From Saprospiraceae bacterium (lineage in GTDB: Bacteria > Bacteroidota > Bacteroidia > Chitinophagales > Saprospiraceae), in contig JADKBO010000004.1 in the NCBI GenBank assembly GCA_016715105.1, positions 1 to 64,000 of the forward strand: DNA of 64,000 bases. Direction: 5' to 3'. This document shows positions 18,008 through 27,351 of this stretch, piece after piece (positions within the stretch are counted from its first letter, which is position 1; the number at the start of each line of letters is the position of its first letter). Position numbers and translations under genes: made by a program. The notes beneath the pieces are model-generated. The model was not told the origin of the DNA, did not search any database, and saw only the letters and a list, made by a program, of their open reading frames with translations.

Positions 18008-19038
18008 GATGTTTGATAGACTTCCTCTGTGGCCTCGACAAGTTCCTGAATGAAAGGAACACCAGCAAAAACGGTCAGTATTTCATCCAAGGTATCATAA
18101 AGTTCCGCGTGATCCATTGTGGAAACAAGTCTTGCTCTGTAAGGCTTGATATTAGGTAAGTTTTTGAAATAATTGGTGTAATGTCTGCGCATTTCTACTA
18201 CACCCAGTTTATCTCCTTTCCACTCAATTGATCTGGTAAGATGTTCTTTAGCTGCATCAACCCTCTCCTGTAAAGTAGGCGGATCGAGTAGGGTACCTGT
18301 TTTTATATAATGTTTGATTTCTCTAAAAATCCATGGATAACCAATGCTGGCTCTGCCGATCATCACACCGTCAACGCCATATTTATTTTTATATGCAACT
18401 GCTTTTTCTGGAGTATCAATGTCACCATTTCCAAAAACTGGAATATGCATCCTTGGGTTTTCTTTTACCTTGGCAATTTCAGACCAATCTGCTTCACCTT
18501 TATACATTTGTTTACGAGTGCGACCATGAATGGAGATGCCCTGAATGCCTACATCTTGCAATCTTTCTGCCACTTCAACAATGTGAATACTATTGTCATC
18601 CCAGCCCAGTCTGGTTTTTACAGTAACTGGAAGATTGGTTGATTTTACAATTTCTTCAGTCAGCTTCACCATGAGTGGGATATTCTGCAAGATGCCTGCT
18701 CCAGCCAATCTACAAACAACCTTCTTCACCGGGCAACCGTAGTTGATGTCAATCAATTCGGGTTTGGCTTGTTCTACGATCTCAGTAGCTAGACGCATAG
18801 ACTCAATTTCTGCCCCAAAAATCTGGATACCAATCGGTCTTTCATCGTCATAAATGTCCAATTTTTGCACACTTTTGTCTGCATCCCTGATGAGACCTTC
18901 CACAGAAATAAATTCTGTATACATCATATCACAGCCTTGTGCTTTACAAAGTGCTCTGAAAGGTGGGTCGCTCACATCTTCCATTGGCGCAAGAAGCAGT
19001 GGAAATTCGCCTAGGTCTAAGTTCCCTATTTTTGCCAT
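17995..19038 (-). CDS. dusB: tRNA-dihydrouridine synthase
   Basis: 347 residues, a typical FMN-dependent Dus enzyme that reduces uridines in the tRNA D-loop. Seen: the N-terminal LLLAPMEDVSDPPFRALCK; the catalytic cysteine in INYGCPVKKVVCRLAGAG; the FMN/phosphate region VKTRLGWDD and ISIHGRTRKQMYKGEADW; and FGNGDIDTPEKA with MIGRASIGYPWIFREI. Best match is the DusB subfamily. It follows the DoxX/MauE-like gene with a 7-bp gap, so the two are probably co-transcribed. Confidence 0.93.
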   Translation of the reverse strand: MAKIGNLDLGEFPLLLAPMEDVSDPPFRALCKAQGCDMMYTEFISVEGLIRDADKSVQKLDIYDDERPIGIQIFGAEIESMRLATEIVEQAKPELIDINYGCPVKKVVCRLAGAGILQNIPLMVKLTEEIVKSTNLPVTVKTRLGWDDNSIHIVEVAERLQDVGIQGISIHGRTRKQMYKGEADWSEIAKVKENPRMHIPVFGNGDIDTPEKAVAYKNKYGVDGVMIGRASIGYPWIFREIKHYIKTGTLLDPPTLQERVDAAKEHLTRSIEWKGDKLGVVEMRRHYTNYFKNLPNIKPYRARLVSTMDHAELYDTLDEILTVFAGVPFIQELVEATEEVYQTSYDA

Positions 19039-19045
19039 TGGAAGT

Positions 19046-20536
19046 TTACTTTATATATTTTGATTTTACCTCGCTAAATGCAGGTAATTGTTTCTTGTGC
19101 CATTTGTAGACGATTTTTCCATCCTTCCACAACACAATACCGGGATTTGATCTTACAATGGTTTTGAGTAGAATGTCATCAGCTGTAAAATATCTTACAC
19201 CCTCAACACCCAATTGGCTTTCTAATGCTTTCGAAGCCTCAACACCTAGTCCACCAGTTAGAATACTTACTTCATTGCCGTCGGCTATTGCTTCTTGCAT
19301 GAAAGTTTTTAATGGTCCAGCAAAATCTTCAAAGTAAGCTTTTTCAAAAATGTAAGAATTGGATGTTACTTCTTTTTGTAAAATGGTATCCAGCCTCATT
19401 ACAACTGAAGTATCTTTTAAAGTAATGACCGTGTCACTCACAAAAATACTATCAGGAACCATTTTTTTGGAAGATTCTATATTGAGATAAGATTTGTGAC
19501 TGACGAGCATAAAGTGGTATTTTGGATTTTCCAAATAAACATCTGTAACATCACTGCCTTCATGTGTTTCTATATGGAAGTCTGATATTTTAGTGTGTGC
19601 AACAGTGGGTTCTGTTTTGATTTGATCTATGGTTTCCCATACTTCAGCAGGGTAGGCAGCATAGTTTTTCATGTAATCATTGTATGCCACTTCTTTTACT
19701 TCTCCTGTCTCTTTATTTTTTAATACAAAAGCCAATACTTTGACTGCACCAGCAGCATCTTTTTCTTCTTTGTACTTGGCAGCAACATCAGCACCAATTT
19801 TGAAAGGACGGAAATCAAATTGCGGCAATTGCCAAACATAATTGCTCATACAATAGTAAAGCAGGCAAAGTGTAGAAATGCCCAACATCCAAGACCTGTT
19901 AACAGGTGTGAATAATTGGTGCATCAATTTTGATTTTACGACAAACAAAATAGCCGGAACCAATAATACCAAATCTTTAAAGAAAGAAACCCTAGGCACT
20001 AATTTTAAGAAATCACCAAAACAACCGCAATCAGTAACACGCATGTTGGTTTCCTTGTACGGTCCCCATTGTGCAAAATCAAAGAAATTTACACCTGATG
20101 GCACATAGGCGGTTAAGTAAGTAAATCCTGTCAAAAAAGCAAAAAACAAAATCATCAGTAAAAACAACCAAGCAGTCAACTTTGGCCTGCTTCCTACGAC
20201 AAGCATGATTCCCAGTATGATTTCTAATACAATCATAAAAACTGAGAAACCTATTGAGTACTCAGAAAGCCATGGAAACAATGGAGCTAAAAACGAAGCA
20301 CTTGTAGCCTGGAAAGTTGTCTCAAATTCTGCAAAATATTGTTCCATCTTGTAGGCCGTTCCTAAAGGGTCGATTGCCTTGACGAATCCAGAAAAAATAA
20401 AAAGCAATCCTGTGAAATTTTGGAGATAAGACATCCACCAAGCTTTTGACTTCTTGGTACCTAAAACTATTACCATAGTAAGGATGATGGCAGCAATAGC
20501 TATGTATATCGATAATTTACCTAATGTTAAATTCAT
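19046..20536 (-). CDS. DoxX/MauE-like redox membrane protein with large C-terminal domain
   Basis: 496 residues. The first half is membrane: helices at about 7-25, 38-56, 88-112, 118-140 and 180-197. The DoxX/MauE hallmarks LLFIFSGFVKAIDPLGTAYK and DCGCFGD (paired cysteines) are present, suggesting an electron-transfer or disulfide-related membrane protein. The second half (about 240-496) is soluble and ends with a thioredoxin-like stretch (EVSILTGGLGVEASKA, then NPGIVLWKDGKIVYKWHKKQ) but has no CxxC. Similar fusion proteins are widespread and uncharacterised in Bacteroidota. It is the first gene of a pair with dusB. Confidence 0.8.
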   Translation of the reverse strand: MNLTLGKLSIYIAIAAIILTMVIVLGTKKSKAWWMSYLQNFTGLLFIFSGFVKAIDPLGTAYKMEQYFAEFETTFQATSASFLAPLFPWLSEYSIGFSVFMIVLEIILGIMLVVGSRPKLTAWLFLLMILFFAFLTGFTYLTAYVPSGVNFFDFAQWGPYKETNMRVTDCGCFGDFLKLVPRVSFFKDLVLLVPAILFVVKSKLMHQLFTPVNRSWMLGISTLCLLYYCMSNYVWQLPQFDFRPFKIGADVAAKYKEEKDAAGAVKVLAFVLKNKETGEVKEVAYNDYMKNYAAYPAEVWETIDQIKTEPTVAHTKISDFHIETHEGSDVTDVYLENPKYHFMLVSHKSYLNIESSKKMVPDSIFVSDTVITLKDTSVVMRLDTILQKEVTSNSYIFEKAYFEDFAGPLKTFMQEAIADGNEVSILTGGLGVEASKALESQLGVEGVRYFTADDILLKTIVRSNPGIVLWKDGKIVYKWHKKQLPAFSEVKSKYIK

Positions 20537-20672
20537 ATATTTAAATACTTCGTTCTGATTTTGGATAGAGTTGCAAAATTAAGTAATTCAATAGTTTATT
20601 CTGTTAACAAAAGCCAAATATTGAAGCATTTTGGTCTTATAATGCTCATATTAAACCATTAATGACAAAATT

Positions 20673-21428
20673 TTAATATATGTCCATGATGTTTTTTACT
20701 CCAATGGTTCTTTCTACTGTAAAACCTTCTCCATAAAGGGCTCCAATATCTCTGCCATGCATCATGTTTTTTGCCTTTATAAAGTCCAAAAACTCTTTAC
20801 CAGATATGGGGGTTACCGGTTCTTTGGAGTTTGGGTCAAAAAATTGAGTTTTAAATAATAAAATGCTCTCCATTTTTTTATCAATGTATGGACTTATATC
20901 TACGACAAAATCGGGCTTGTGGTGTCTGTCTTGGATATAATGATAGATGACTTTTGGCCTATGTGGCCCTAGTTGATTACCTGCGTCATCTGTCACTTGT
21001 ATTTTTTCTAAACCTGCGTAAAAGCAAGCGTCAGATATCAATTTAGAAGCCCTACCATGATCTGGATGACGATCATCGATGGCATTTGCTAGCACAACTT
21101 TTGGCTTGGCTATTCTAATGATGCGTACAATGGCTTCTACTGAGGATTGACCAAAAGCCATAAACCCATCTTGAAGACCCAAATTTGCCCGAAAATCTAC
21201 TCCCAAAAATGCTGCAGCATTTTTTGCCTCGTCAAACCTGGTTTCTGTAGTACCTCTGGTACCCAATTCTCCTTGTGTCAGATCGCATATACCCACTGAA
21301 TTACCTAATGTTATTTGATGAAGTATAGTCCCACTACAACTTAATTCTACATCATCTGGGTGTACACCAATTGCAAGAATTTCTACTTGCTTTGGTTTGT
21401 TATATATTTCTATTAATTTGTTATTCAA
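20673..21428 (-). CDS. bshB1: Bacillithiol biosynthesis deacetylase BshB1 (unusual TTG start)
   Basis: 251 residues of the PIG-L/LmbE zinc deacetylase fold. It has the metal motif AIGVHPDDVELSCSGT (HPDDxE) near residue 22 and the second-site DRHPDHGRA. BshB1 removes the acetyl group from GlcNAc-malate to give GlcN-malate, the second step of bacillithiol synthesis. GELGTRGT and the C-terminal MHGRDIGALYGEGF agree with BshB1. No in-frame ATG lies between the upstream stop and the first conserved block, so a TTG at 21428 is the best start. The other bacillithiol genes (bshA, bshC) are not in the window. Confidence 0.9.
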   Translation of the reverse strand: MNNKLIEIYNKPKQVEILAIGVHPDDVELSCSGTILHQITLGNSVGICDLTQGELGTRGTTETRFDEAKNAAAFLGVDFRANLGLQDGFMAFGQSSVEAIVRIIRIAKPKVVLANAIDDRHPDHGRASKLISDACFYAGLEKIQVTDDAGNQLGPHRPKVIYHYIQDRHHKPDFVVDISPYIDKKMESILLFKTQFFDPNSKEPVTPISGKEFLDFIKAKNMMHGRDIGALYGEGFTVERTIGVKNIMDIY

Positions 21429-21535
21429 TGTTTTATAATTAGTTGGTGAATGTAGAAATTCAGGCTTTTAATTCTTGTGTGTAGTTTGATAGGACAAAAA
21501 TACAATACTTAAGTTCATATTTGAATGAAAGGCAG

Positions 21536-22228
21536 TCAGTTGTTGACATCAAAATTAAGGATATTGGCAATTCTGGAAAACTCTCCAAATTCTGCAGCTT
21601 CAATGATTATTTCACTGGATGTATGAGGGTGTATAAATTTTAGTTTGGTGGCATGCAACATCATCTCATTCAACTCAAAAGTTTCTAAGAAAAATTTATT
21701 CTGTTTGTTGCAACCATGCGGTCTATCTCCGATGATGGGGTGGAAAATGTGCGAAAGGTGCTTTCTGAGTTGCTGTTGTCTTCCTGTCTGCGGGTACAAT
21801 TCCACCAAGCTATACCTCGAACTTGGGTGTTTCCATGAGCAATAGGGTATTTCGGTATGTGCTATTGTTTTACCAAATGTTAAGGCTTCCTGGAGTTTAT
21901 TTTTATCATTGATGATGGCATAGTCTATTTCAAAATCAGGTGAGGTGTGACCCCTGACAATTGCCCTATAGGTTTTTGAAATTTCATTTTCTGCAAATTT
22001 CTTATTCATCAGGGATTGGGTATTTTGGTCAAGGGCAAACAAAAGCACGCCACTTGTTTTTCTATCCAATCTGTGAACTGGATAAACCCTTTGACCTATT
22101 TGATCTCTCAAATTTGGTAGGACCAAGGTGGATGCTTGGTTATCCAGTTTTGTCCTGTGTACGAAAAAACCGCAAGGTTTGTTTATCGCTATCAGGTGTT
22201 CATCTTGGTATAAAATGTCAAAGATCAT
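21536..22228 (-). CDS. truC: RluA-family pseudouridine synthase, TruC-like
   Basis: 230 residues without an S4 domain, which fits TruC, the enzyme that makes pseudouridine at position 65 in certain tRNAs. Seen: INKPCGFFVHRTKLD near the N-terminus, the catalytic motif YPVHRLDRKTSGVLLFA with its aspartate, PQTGRQQQLRKHLSHIFHPI, and the closing MMLHATKLKFIHP. RluA-family members are hard to tell apart by eye; length and the absence of S4 support TruC. Single gene, divergent from the ABC/recN pair. Confidence 0.85.
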   Translation of the reverse strand: MIFDILYQDEHLIAINKPCGFFVHRTKLDNQASTLVLPNLRDQIGQRVYPVHRLDRKTSGVLLFALDQNTQSLMNKKFAENEISKTYRAIVRGHTSPDFEIDYAIINDKNKLQEALTFGKTIAHTEIPYCSWKHPSSRYSLVELYPQTGRQQQLRKHLSHIFHPIIGDRPHGCNKQNKFFLETFELNEMMLHATKLKFIHPHTSSEIIIEAAEFGEFSRIANILNFDVNN

Positions 22229-22259
22229 TGTGTTAGTGAAAATAGTTGAAGATAGTAAT

Positions 22260-22323
22260 GATTCATGAATTATGGCATTATAAAATATTTATAATCAATT
22301 AGTTAATGCCATAATTATGAATC
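22260..22323. repeat. Long palindrome (20-bp stem, one bulge) between truC and the lolD-like gene
   Basis: The left arm at 22260-22280 (gattcatgaattatggcatt plus a) pairs with the right arm at 22304-22323 in every position except one bulged g, around a 23-base AT-rich loop. No T run follows directly and it lies upstream of both divergent genes, so a terminator is unlikely. It could be a small palindromic insertion or a protein-binding site. The rest of the 382-bp gap shows only the -7-like box noted at 22555. Confidence 0.85.
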
Positions 22324-22554
22324 TTTTATTCATTTGTAAATAGCCTTTTTTTAAAAGTGAAAGGTTGTTTTAATAATCACGCCCTTTGATTTTTTATAGT
22401 TGTAAACCAATCTCGAGCAAAAGTACATCTATATCATTGAGATTTCATTTTGTCTTTCAATAAGCGCAAATAAATTATTTGAACATAGCACTCCTTTGTT
22501 TTAAGGAATCTTGAATGTAAAGGAATTTAACTATAAGATTTCGCTATCAAAAAT

Positions 22555-22562
22555 TATCTTTG
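22555..22562 (+). promoter_or_regulatory. Bacteroidota -7 box upstream of the lolD-like gene
   Basis: tatctttg matches the TAnnTTTG consensus of the Bacteroidota primary sigma factor. It lies 50 bases before the ATG. No good TTG -33 element is seen at the right distance. Confidence 0.5.
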
Positions 22563-22611
22563 TCGTGCCCTTAGATACACTAAACATTTATAAGGGTGAA
22601 TAGCGTAGATT

Positions 22612-23271
22612 ATGATAAAAGCACAAGGAATTACCAAAGCTTATGGAAATCTAAAAGTCCTCAAAGGTGTAGATTTAGAGATAGAAATGGGGAAAATCAT
22701 TTCCATTCTAGGTAAAAGTGGTGCAGGTAAAAGTACTTTATTACACATTTTGGGCACTTTAGATGTGCCAGATGAAGGTGTGTTGTCGATAGATGGAGAA
22801 GTGCTTACCAATATGAAAGAAAAATCACTTGCAAAATATCGGAATCAAAACTTAGGATTTGTTTTTCAGTTTCATCATTTGCTGGATGAGTTTACTGCCC
22901 TTGAAAATGTTTGCATTCCAGCTTATATTGCTAAAACCAATCAAAAAATAGTAGAGCGCAAAGCAAAGGAACTATTGGACTATCTTGGATTGAAAGACAG
23001 GATGGACCATAAACCAAACCAACTTTCTGGAGGAGAACAGCAACGGGTCGCAGTCGCCAGAGCCTTAATCAATCAGCCCAAGGTCGTATTGGCCGACGAA
23101 CCTACGGGTAATCTAGACAATACAAGTTCCAGAGAAATGCACGAATTATTTTTGAAACTTCGAAACGATTTCAATCAAACCTTTGTCATCGTTACACACA
23201 ACGAAGAGCTTGCTCAAATGAGTAATAAAAGGTATTTTATGGTTGATGGGAAAATTGATTCCATCGATTAA
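22612..23271 (+). CDS. ABC transporter ATP-binding protein, LolD type
   Basis: 219 residues. Walker A LGKSGAGKSTLLHILGTLD, Q-loop FVFQFHHLLDEFTALENV, signature LSGGEQQRVAVARAL and Walker B VVLADEPTGNLD are intact. FQFHHLLDEFTALENV and GNLD are features of the LolD/MacB/FtsE group, in which the ATPase drives lipoprotein release or substrate extrusion with a MacB-fold permease. FtsE is the alternative, as ftsX lies 30 kb away, but the sequence fits LolD better. The permease is not adjacent. recN follows 25 bp downstream. Confidence 0.85.
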   Translation: MIKAQGITKAYGNLKVLKGVDLEIEMGKIISILGKSGAGKSTLLHILGTLDVPDEGVLSIDGEVLTNMKEKSLAKYRNQNLGFVFQFHHLLDEFTALENVCIPAYIAKTNQKIVERKAKELLDYLGLKDRMDHKPNQLSGGEQQRVAVARALINQPKVVLADEPTGNLDNTSSREMHELFLKLRNDFNQTFVIVTHNEELAQMSNKRYFMVDGKIDSID

Positions 23272-23296
23272 TTGTAAATGCTAATAATCAAGTAAA

Positions 23297-24952
23297 ATGC
23301 TCAAGTCTCTATATGTAAAGAATTATGCCTTGATAGATGAGCTCGAAATCGACTTTTCAGAAAGGTTAAACATCATCACGGGTGAAACAGGTGCTGGTAA
23401 ATCTATTATGCTTGGAGCCCTTGGTTTGATTATGGGTAAAAGGGCCGATGTAAAAGTACTTGCTGATGAAACAAACAAGTGTGTCGTAGAGGCTAAGTTT
23501 GATATCAAACAAGATGGCTTGCAAACTTATTTTGAAGACAATGATTTGGAATATGCTGACGAATTGATCATCAGAAGGGAAATTTTGCCTTCAGGTAAGT
23601 CGCGGGCATTCATCAATGATTCACCAGCTACTCTGGATATCCTGCAGCAATTGAGCGATGGATTGATTGATTTGCACCAACAGTTTGATACACTTGATCT
23701 GTACAAAACTTCTTTCCAGATCAAAGTTTTGGACGCTTTGGCGGGCAATGCCCAGGTTTTGAAAGATTATCAAGCTTTGTTGATACAATACAGAACAAAA
23801 GTCACAGGCCTGAAAAAATTGATTTCAGAGCGAGATTTAAAATCAAAAGAGCTTGATTTTTTGAAATATCAACTTTCAGAACTTTCCCAAATCAAATTGC
23901 AGAAAGGAGAATATGAAACATTGGAAGAAGAACTCGATGTTTTATCAAGCAGTGAAGAAATAAAATCAGTAGCACTACTCTTGAGTAATGGTTTGGAGCA
24001 ACAAGAACCATCGGTAATAAGTACCATTCAAGAAATGGTGAGACAAACAAGTTTTATACAAGAAAAGGATAAACGTTTTGTTGCACTTCATGATCGGTTG
24101 GTGGTGATATTAGAAGAAGCAAAAGACATTGCCAATGATGCAGAACGCATCTTTGAGAGTACAGAATATGATGGTAAACGCATTGATTTTGTGCAAGAAA
24201 GATTGGCGGTCATACACAAAATGTTTAAAAAACACCAAGCCAACTCTAGCGAAGAGCTGTTAAGTATCATTGAAGGTATTGAGCTGAAAATCAGAGAAAT
24301 AGATGGATCTGACGAAACGATCACACAATATGAAATGGAAATTCAAAGGATAGAAAAAGATCTTGAACATTTGGCTGCATCACTGAGTAAAAGCAGGCAA
24401 GGGGTGATCAAAGGTTTGACAACCAACCTTTTGAAAGTTCTGAGTGAAATGGCGATGGGCGGAGCCAGTTTTGAGGTGGAAGTTAAAAGCCAAGCTCAAT
24501 TTTTAGATACTGGCAAAGACCAGGTTGAATTTTTCTTTTCAGCCAACAAAGGATCAAAACTGCAAAAGCTCAAGGATGTCGCTTCTGGAGGAGAAACTTC
24601 TAGATTTGCTTTAGCTGTGAAGTCAATTATTGCCAATGCCATGCACCTGAGTACGATGATTTTTGATGAAATTGATACAGGCATATCTGGGGAAGTTGCG
24701 CACAGAATGGGTGAGATAATGAAACAACTGAGCGAAAAACACCAAATCATTACCATTACCCACTCACCACAGATTGCTGCGAAAGCAGACAACCACTATT
24801 TTGTTTTCAAACAAGAGGATGGTAAAAGGACCAATTCAGCGATCAAGCTACTGGATGAAGAAAATAAAGTAATGGAAATTGCAAAAATGTTGAGTGGCGC
24901 AAAACCTTCAGATGCAGCGATTGCAAATGCTAGAAGTTTGATCAATCAGTGA
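23297..24952 (+). CDS. recN: DNA repair protein RecN
   Basis: 551 residues, normal for RecN, the SMC-like ATPase that holds DNA at double-strand breaks for recombination. Seen: MLKSLYVKNYALIDELEIDF, Walker A IITGETGAGKSIMLGAL, a long coiled coil at about residues 150-370, and the C-terminal signature LKDVASGGETSRFALAVKSI followed by Walker B MIFDEIDTGISGEVAHRMGE. Cytoplasmic. It ends directly against (0 bp from) the stop of the convergent lipoprotein gene. Confidence 0.95.
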   Translation: MLKSLYVKNYALIDELEIDFSERLNIITGETGAGKSIMLGALGLIMGKRADVKVLADETNKCVVEAKFDIKQDGLQTYFEDNDLEYADELIIRREILPSGKSRAFINDSPATLDILQQLSDGLIDLHQQFDTLDLYKTSFQIKVLDALAGNAQVLKDYQALLIQYRTKVTGLKKLISERDLKSKELDFLKYQLSELSQIKLQKGEYETLEEELDVLSSSEEIKSVALLLSNGLEQQEPSVISTIQEMVRQTSFIQEKDKRFVALHDRLVVILEEAKDIANDAERIFESTEYDGKRIDFVQERLAVIHKMFKKHQANSSEELLSIIEGIELKIREIDGSDETITQYEMEIQRIEKDLEHLAASLSKSRQGVIKGLTTNLLKVLSEMAMGGASFEVEVKSQAQFLDTGKDQVEFFFSANKGSKLQKLKDVASGGETSRFALAVKSIIANAMHLSTMIFDEIDTGISGEVAHRMGEIMKQLSEKHQIITITHSPQIAAKADNHYFVFKQEDGKRTNSAIKLLDEENKVMEIAKMLSGAKPSDAAIANARSLINQ

Positions 24953-25741
24953 TTACCAAGACACTTTGCTTCCATTGAATCCAAAGACTTTCACCTTTAT
25001 TCCTGGTATTTTTTGTAAATTTAAAATGAGGTCTTTGGAGTATTGTGGATTGATCTTGATGATGAAATTGCTAGAAGCTCCTTCAAAATTATCTTTATTG
25101 AGCAAGACCCCGTCTCTCCCGTAAGTAAAAAATCCATAATCACCATATTCTGGTGTGAAGTCTTTCATGGATAAATCTTTCATCAATTTTTGTGCATTCC
25201 AAACTGCTGTTGAATCCAAACTTTTATCAAGCGCAATAGATCCCCAAAAAACACCGCTTTCTATCAAAACCATTTCATTATTGGTGGACACAATTCCCTT
25301 TTGGTTTTGCATGGCTAGTTTTGCTCTTTGTCCGACAATGGTGACTAGTCCAGGAAATTTTGCATCAGAACCCAAAGAAATGATGAAATTGTTCAAAGGA
25401 ATTAATTTATCCAAAAGCAGAGCAGTCGAAATTTTAGTACTACCAGATTGACAAGCTTCCCCATTTAGGGTGATACCAGTGAGGTTAAGCTCAGATTGAT
25501 TATTGAAAACAGAAGTAGTAAACTTAAAAACGGCATTGCTACAATCTTGCTTATCGGTTGTACTGATCATGACAGTAGGTACTCCACCATTTTCAGTAAG
25601 GGTTTGGTCCAAAGAAACGGTGAGACCTGTGTTGACATTCAGCACAGTATGAGTTGCATCTTCTTTTTGACAACTCATGATTGAAGCCACGAATATAGTC
25701 GAAGCAAGCAGCTTGCTCCAATTTTTAATATTTAGATTCAT
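24953..25741 (-). CDS. Hypothetical lipoprotein
   Basis: 262 residues from the ATG at 25741. It begins MNLNIKNWSKLLAS and has a lipobox ending ASIMSC (Cys about 24), so it should be an exported lipoprotein. An upstream start at 25783 would bury the signal peptide. The mature part has an immunoglobulin-like look (SLDQTLTENGGVPTVMISTT) and two conserved-looking cysteines (DCSNAVFKF, NGEACQSGS) that may form a disulfide. I do not recognise the family. Convergent with recN. Confidence 0.7.
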   Translation of the reverse strand: MNLNIKNWSKLLASTIFVASIMSCQKEDATHTVLNVNTGLTVSLDQTLTENGGVPTVMISTTDKQDCSNAVFKFTTSVFNNQSELNLTGITLNGEACQSGSTKISTALLLDKLIPLNNFIISLGSDAKFPGLVTIVGQRAKLAMQNQKGIVSTNNEMVLIESGVFWGSIALDKSLDSTAVWNAQKLMKDLSMKDFTPEYGDYGFFTYGRDGVLLNKDNFEGASSNFIIKINPQYSKDLILNLQKIPGIKVKVFGFNGSKVSW

Positions 25742-26037
25742 TGCAGGATAACGTATCGATAGACCCAAACCGCTGCCTACCAAAAGGTATAATTTTGTAT
25801 TATGACACGAATGAGCTAACTTTCAATATAATATTAGGCAAATAATTGATCGTTTGTATTTATGTCCTGTTAATAATTATTAACGAAAAATTTAAATTTT
25901 AATTGTTTTTAAATTGAAAATAAGAGATTTTATGGGGAATACAATTAGAGCACAAATAGGAAGCTGCAAATAAGTAAAAATCTGCCTGATACATATTTTA
26001 TTAATTTTATACATATCTTTGAGGCAAATGATAAAAT

Positions 26038-27308
26038 ATGACATTTAAAGAATTGGGTCTGCATGCAGGTTTGATTGAAGGACTTGAACACATGAATTTT
26101 GAAAATGCCACCCCAATTCAAGAACAAGCCATCCCACTTATTTTAGAAGGTAAGGACTTGATCGCTTGTGCACAAACAGGCACTGGTAAAACAGGAGCCT
26201 ATATACTTCCTACATTACATATGTTGGCAAACTCCAATTCAAAAGGGACAAAAGTGGTTATCGTTTGTCCTACCAGAGAATTAGCACTCAAATCGATCAA
26301 CAAATTATGGGATTTGCTTACTTTCTAGGTTTGCATAGCATTCCAATTTACGGAGGTGGAGATGGGTCTGAATGGGATCAACAGAAAACGGCCTTGACCA
26401 GAGGTGCAGACATCATCGTTGCGACACCTGGCAAATTGATTTCTTATCTCAATTTGGGACATTTTGATTTTTCCAATGTCACTCACTTCATTTTGGATGA
26501 GGCAGATAGAATGATGGACATGGGCTTTAGAGAAGACATCGTCCGCATCGCTAAAGCTTTACCGCAAAAAAGACAAAATTTGATGTTTTCTGCGACGATG
26601 CCAGATAAAATCAGGAAATTGATCAAGGAGTTGTTACATGAGCCAGCACAAATCAACCTAGCCTTATCAAAGCCAGCTGAAGGTGTGTTGCAGGCTGCCT
26701 ACTTAGTGAGAGATGAACATAAGCCGGCACTGATCGCCCAATTGATAAAAGAAAAGTCCTATTTGCAAAAAGTAGTGGTTTTTACTTCTACCAAAAGTAA
26801 TGTGGGTACAATTGTTCGGGCTTTGAAAGCGAAAGGTTTTAAAACAGGAGCAATTTCTTCTGATTATCAGCAAACAGAGAGAGAAGAAGTAATGCAACAA
26901 TTTGCATCAGGGCAAATCAATGTATTAGTCGGTACAGACGTCATCAGTAGAGGCATCGATATCAAGGACATCAATTTGGTGATCAACTATGACGTTCCAC
27001 CTCATGCAGAAGATTATGTGCATAGAGTAGGGCGGACCGCTAGAGCCGAAACCACTGGAGTTGCCATTACCTTGATAAACGAAAAAGATATGTATGCTTT
27101 TTCCGAAATAGAAAAATTGATTGATAAAGAGATTTACAAAATGAATCTACCACCAGAAATTGGCATCAGTCCTGAATGGAAAATCAGAACTCGTGCTGAA
27201 GGAGGTGGTCATCATGGTGGACCCAAAAGGCCATCTTCTGGCGGTCAGGGTGGTAATAATAAAAAAAGACCATTCAAAAAATTCAATAAACCAAAAACAA
27301 ATAGCTAA
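26038..27308 (+). pseudogene. DEAD-box RNA helicase, frameshifted
   Basis: An ATP-dependent RNA helicase split by one missing base near 26286-26291. The first frame holds the Q motif (MNFENATPIQEQAIPLILEG), motif I (ACAQTGTGKTGAYILP) and Ia (VCPTRELAL). The second resumes with QIDQQIMGFAYFLGLHSIPI, then IVATPGKLISY, the DEAD box (FILDEADRMMDMGF), SAT, TDVISRGIDIKDINLVINYD and HRVGRTARAE. It ends in a basic GGHHGGPKRPSSGGQGGNNK tail typical of RhlE-like proteins. Joined, it is about 420 residues and complete. Adding one C (ctc to ctcc) restores ELALQIDQQI. A sequence error is at least as likely as a real mutation. Confidence 0.9.
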
Positions 27309-27351
27309 GATTACAATAGCTGATTTTGGAAATCATTTTTTGGTGGATTAG

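Noticed and set aside
22612..23271. FtsE, partner of the ftsX at 52221
   Set aside because: The Q-loop and flank match LolD-type ATPases and the two genes are 30 kb apart.
27321..27341. Terminator after the DEAD-box gene
   Set aside because: The stem (tgattt/aaatca) is short and almost only A-T, so it could easily be chance.
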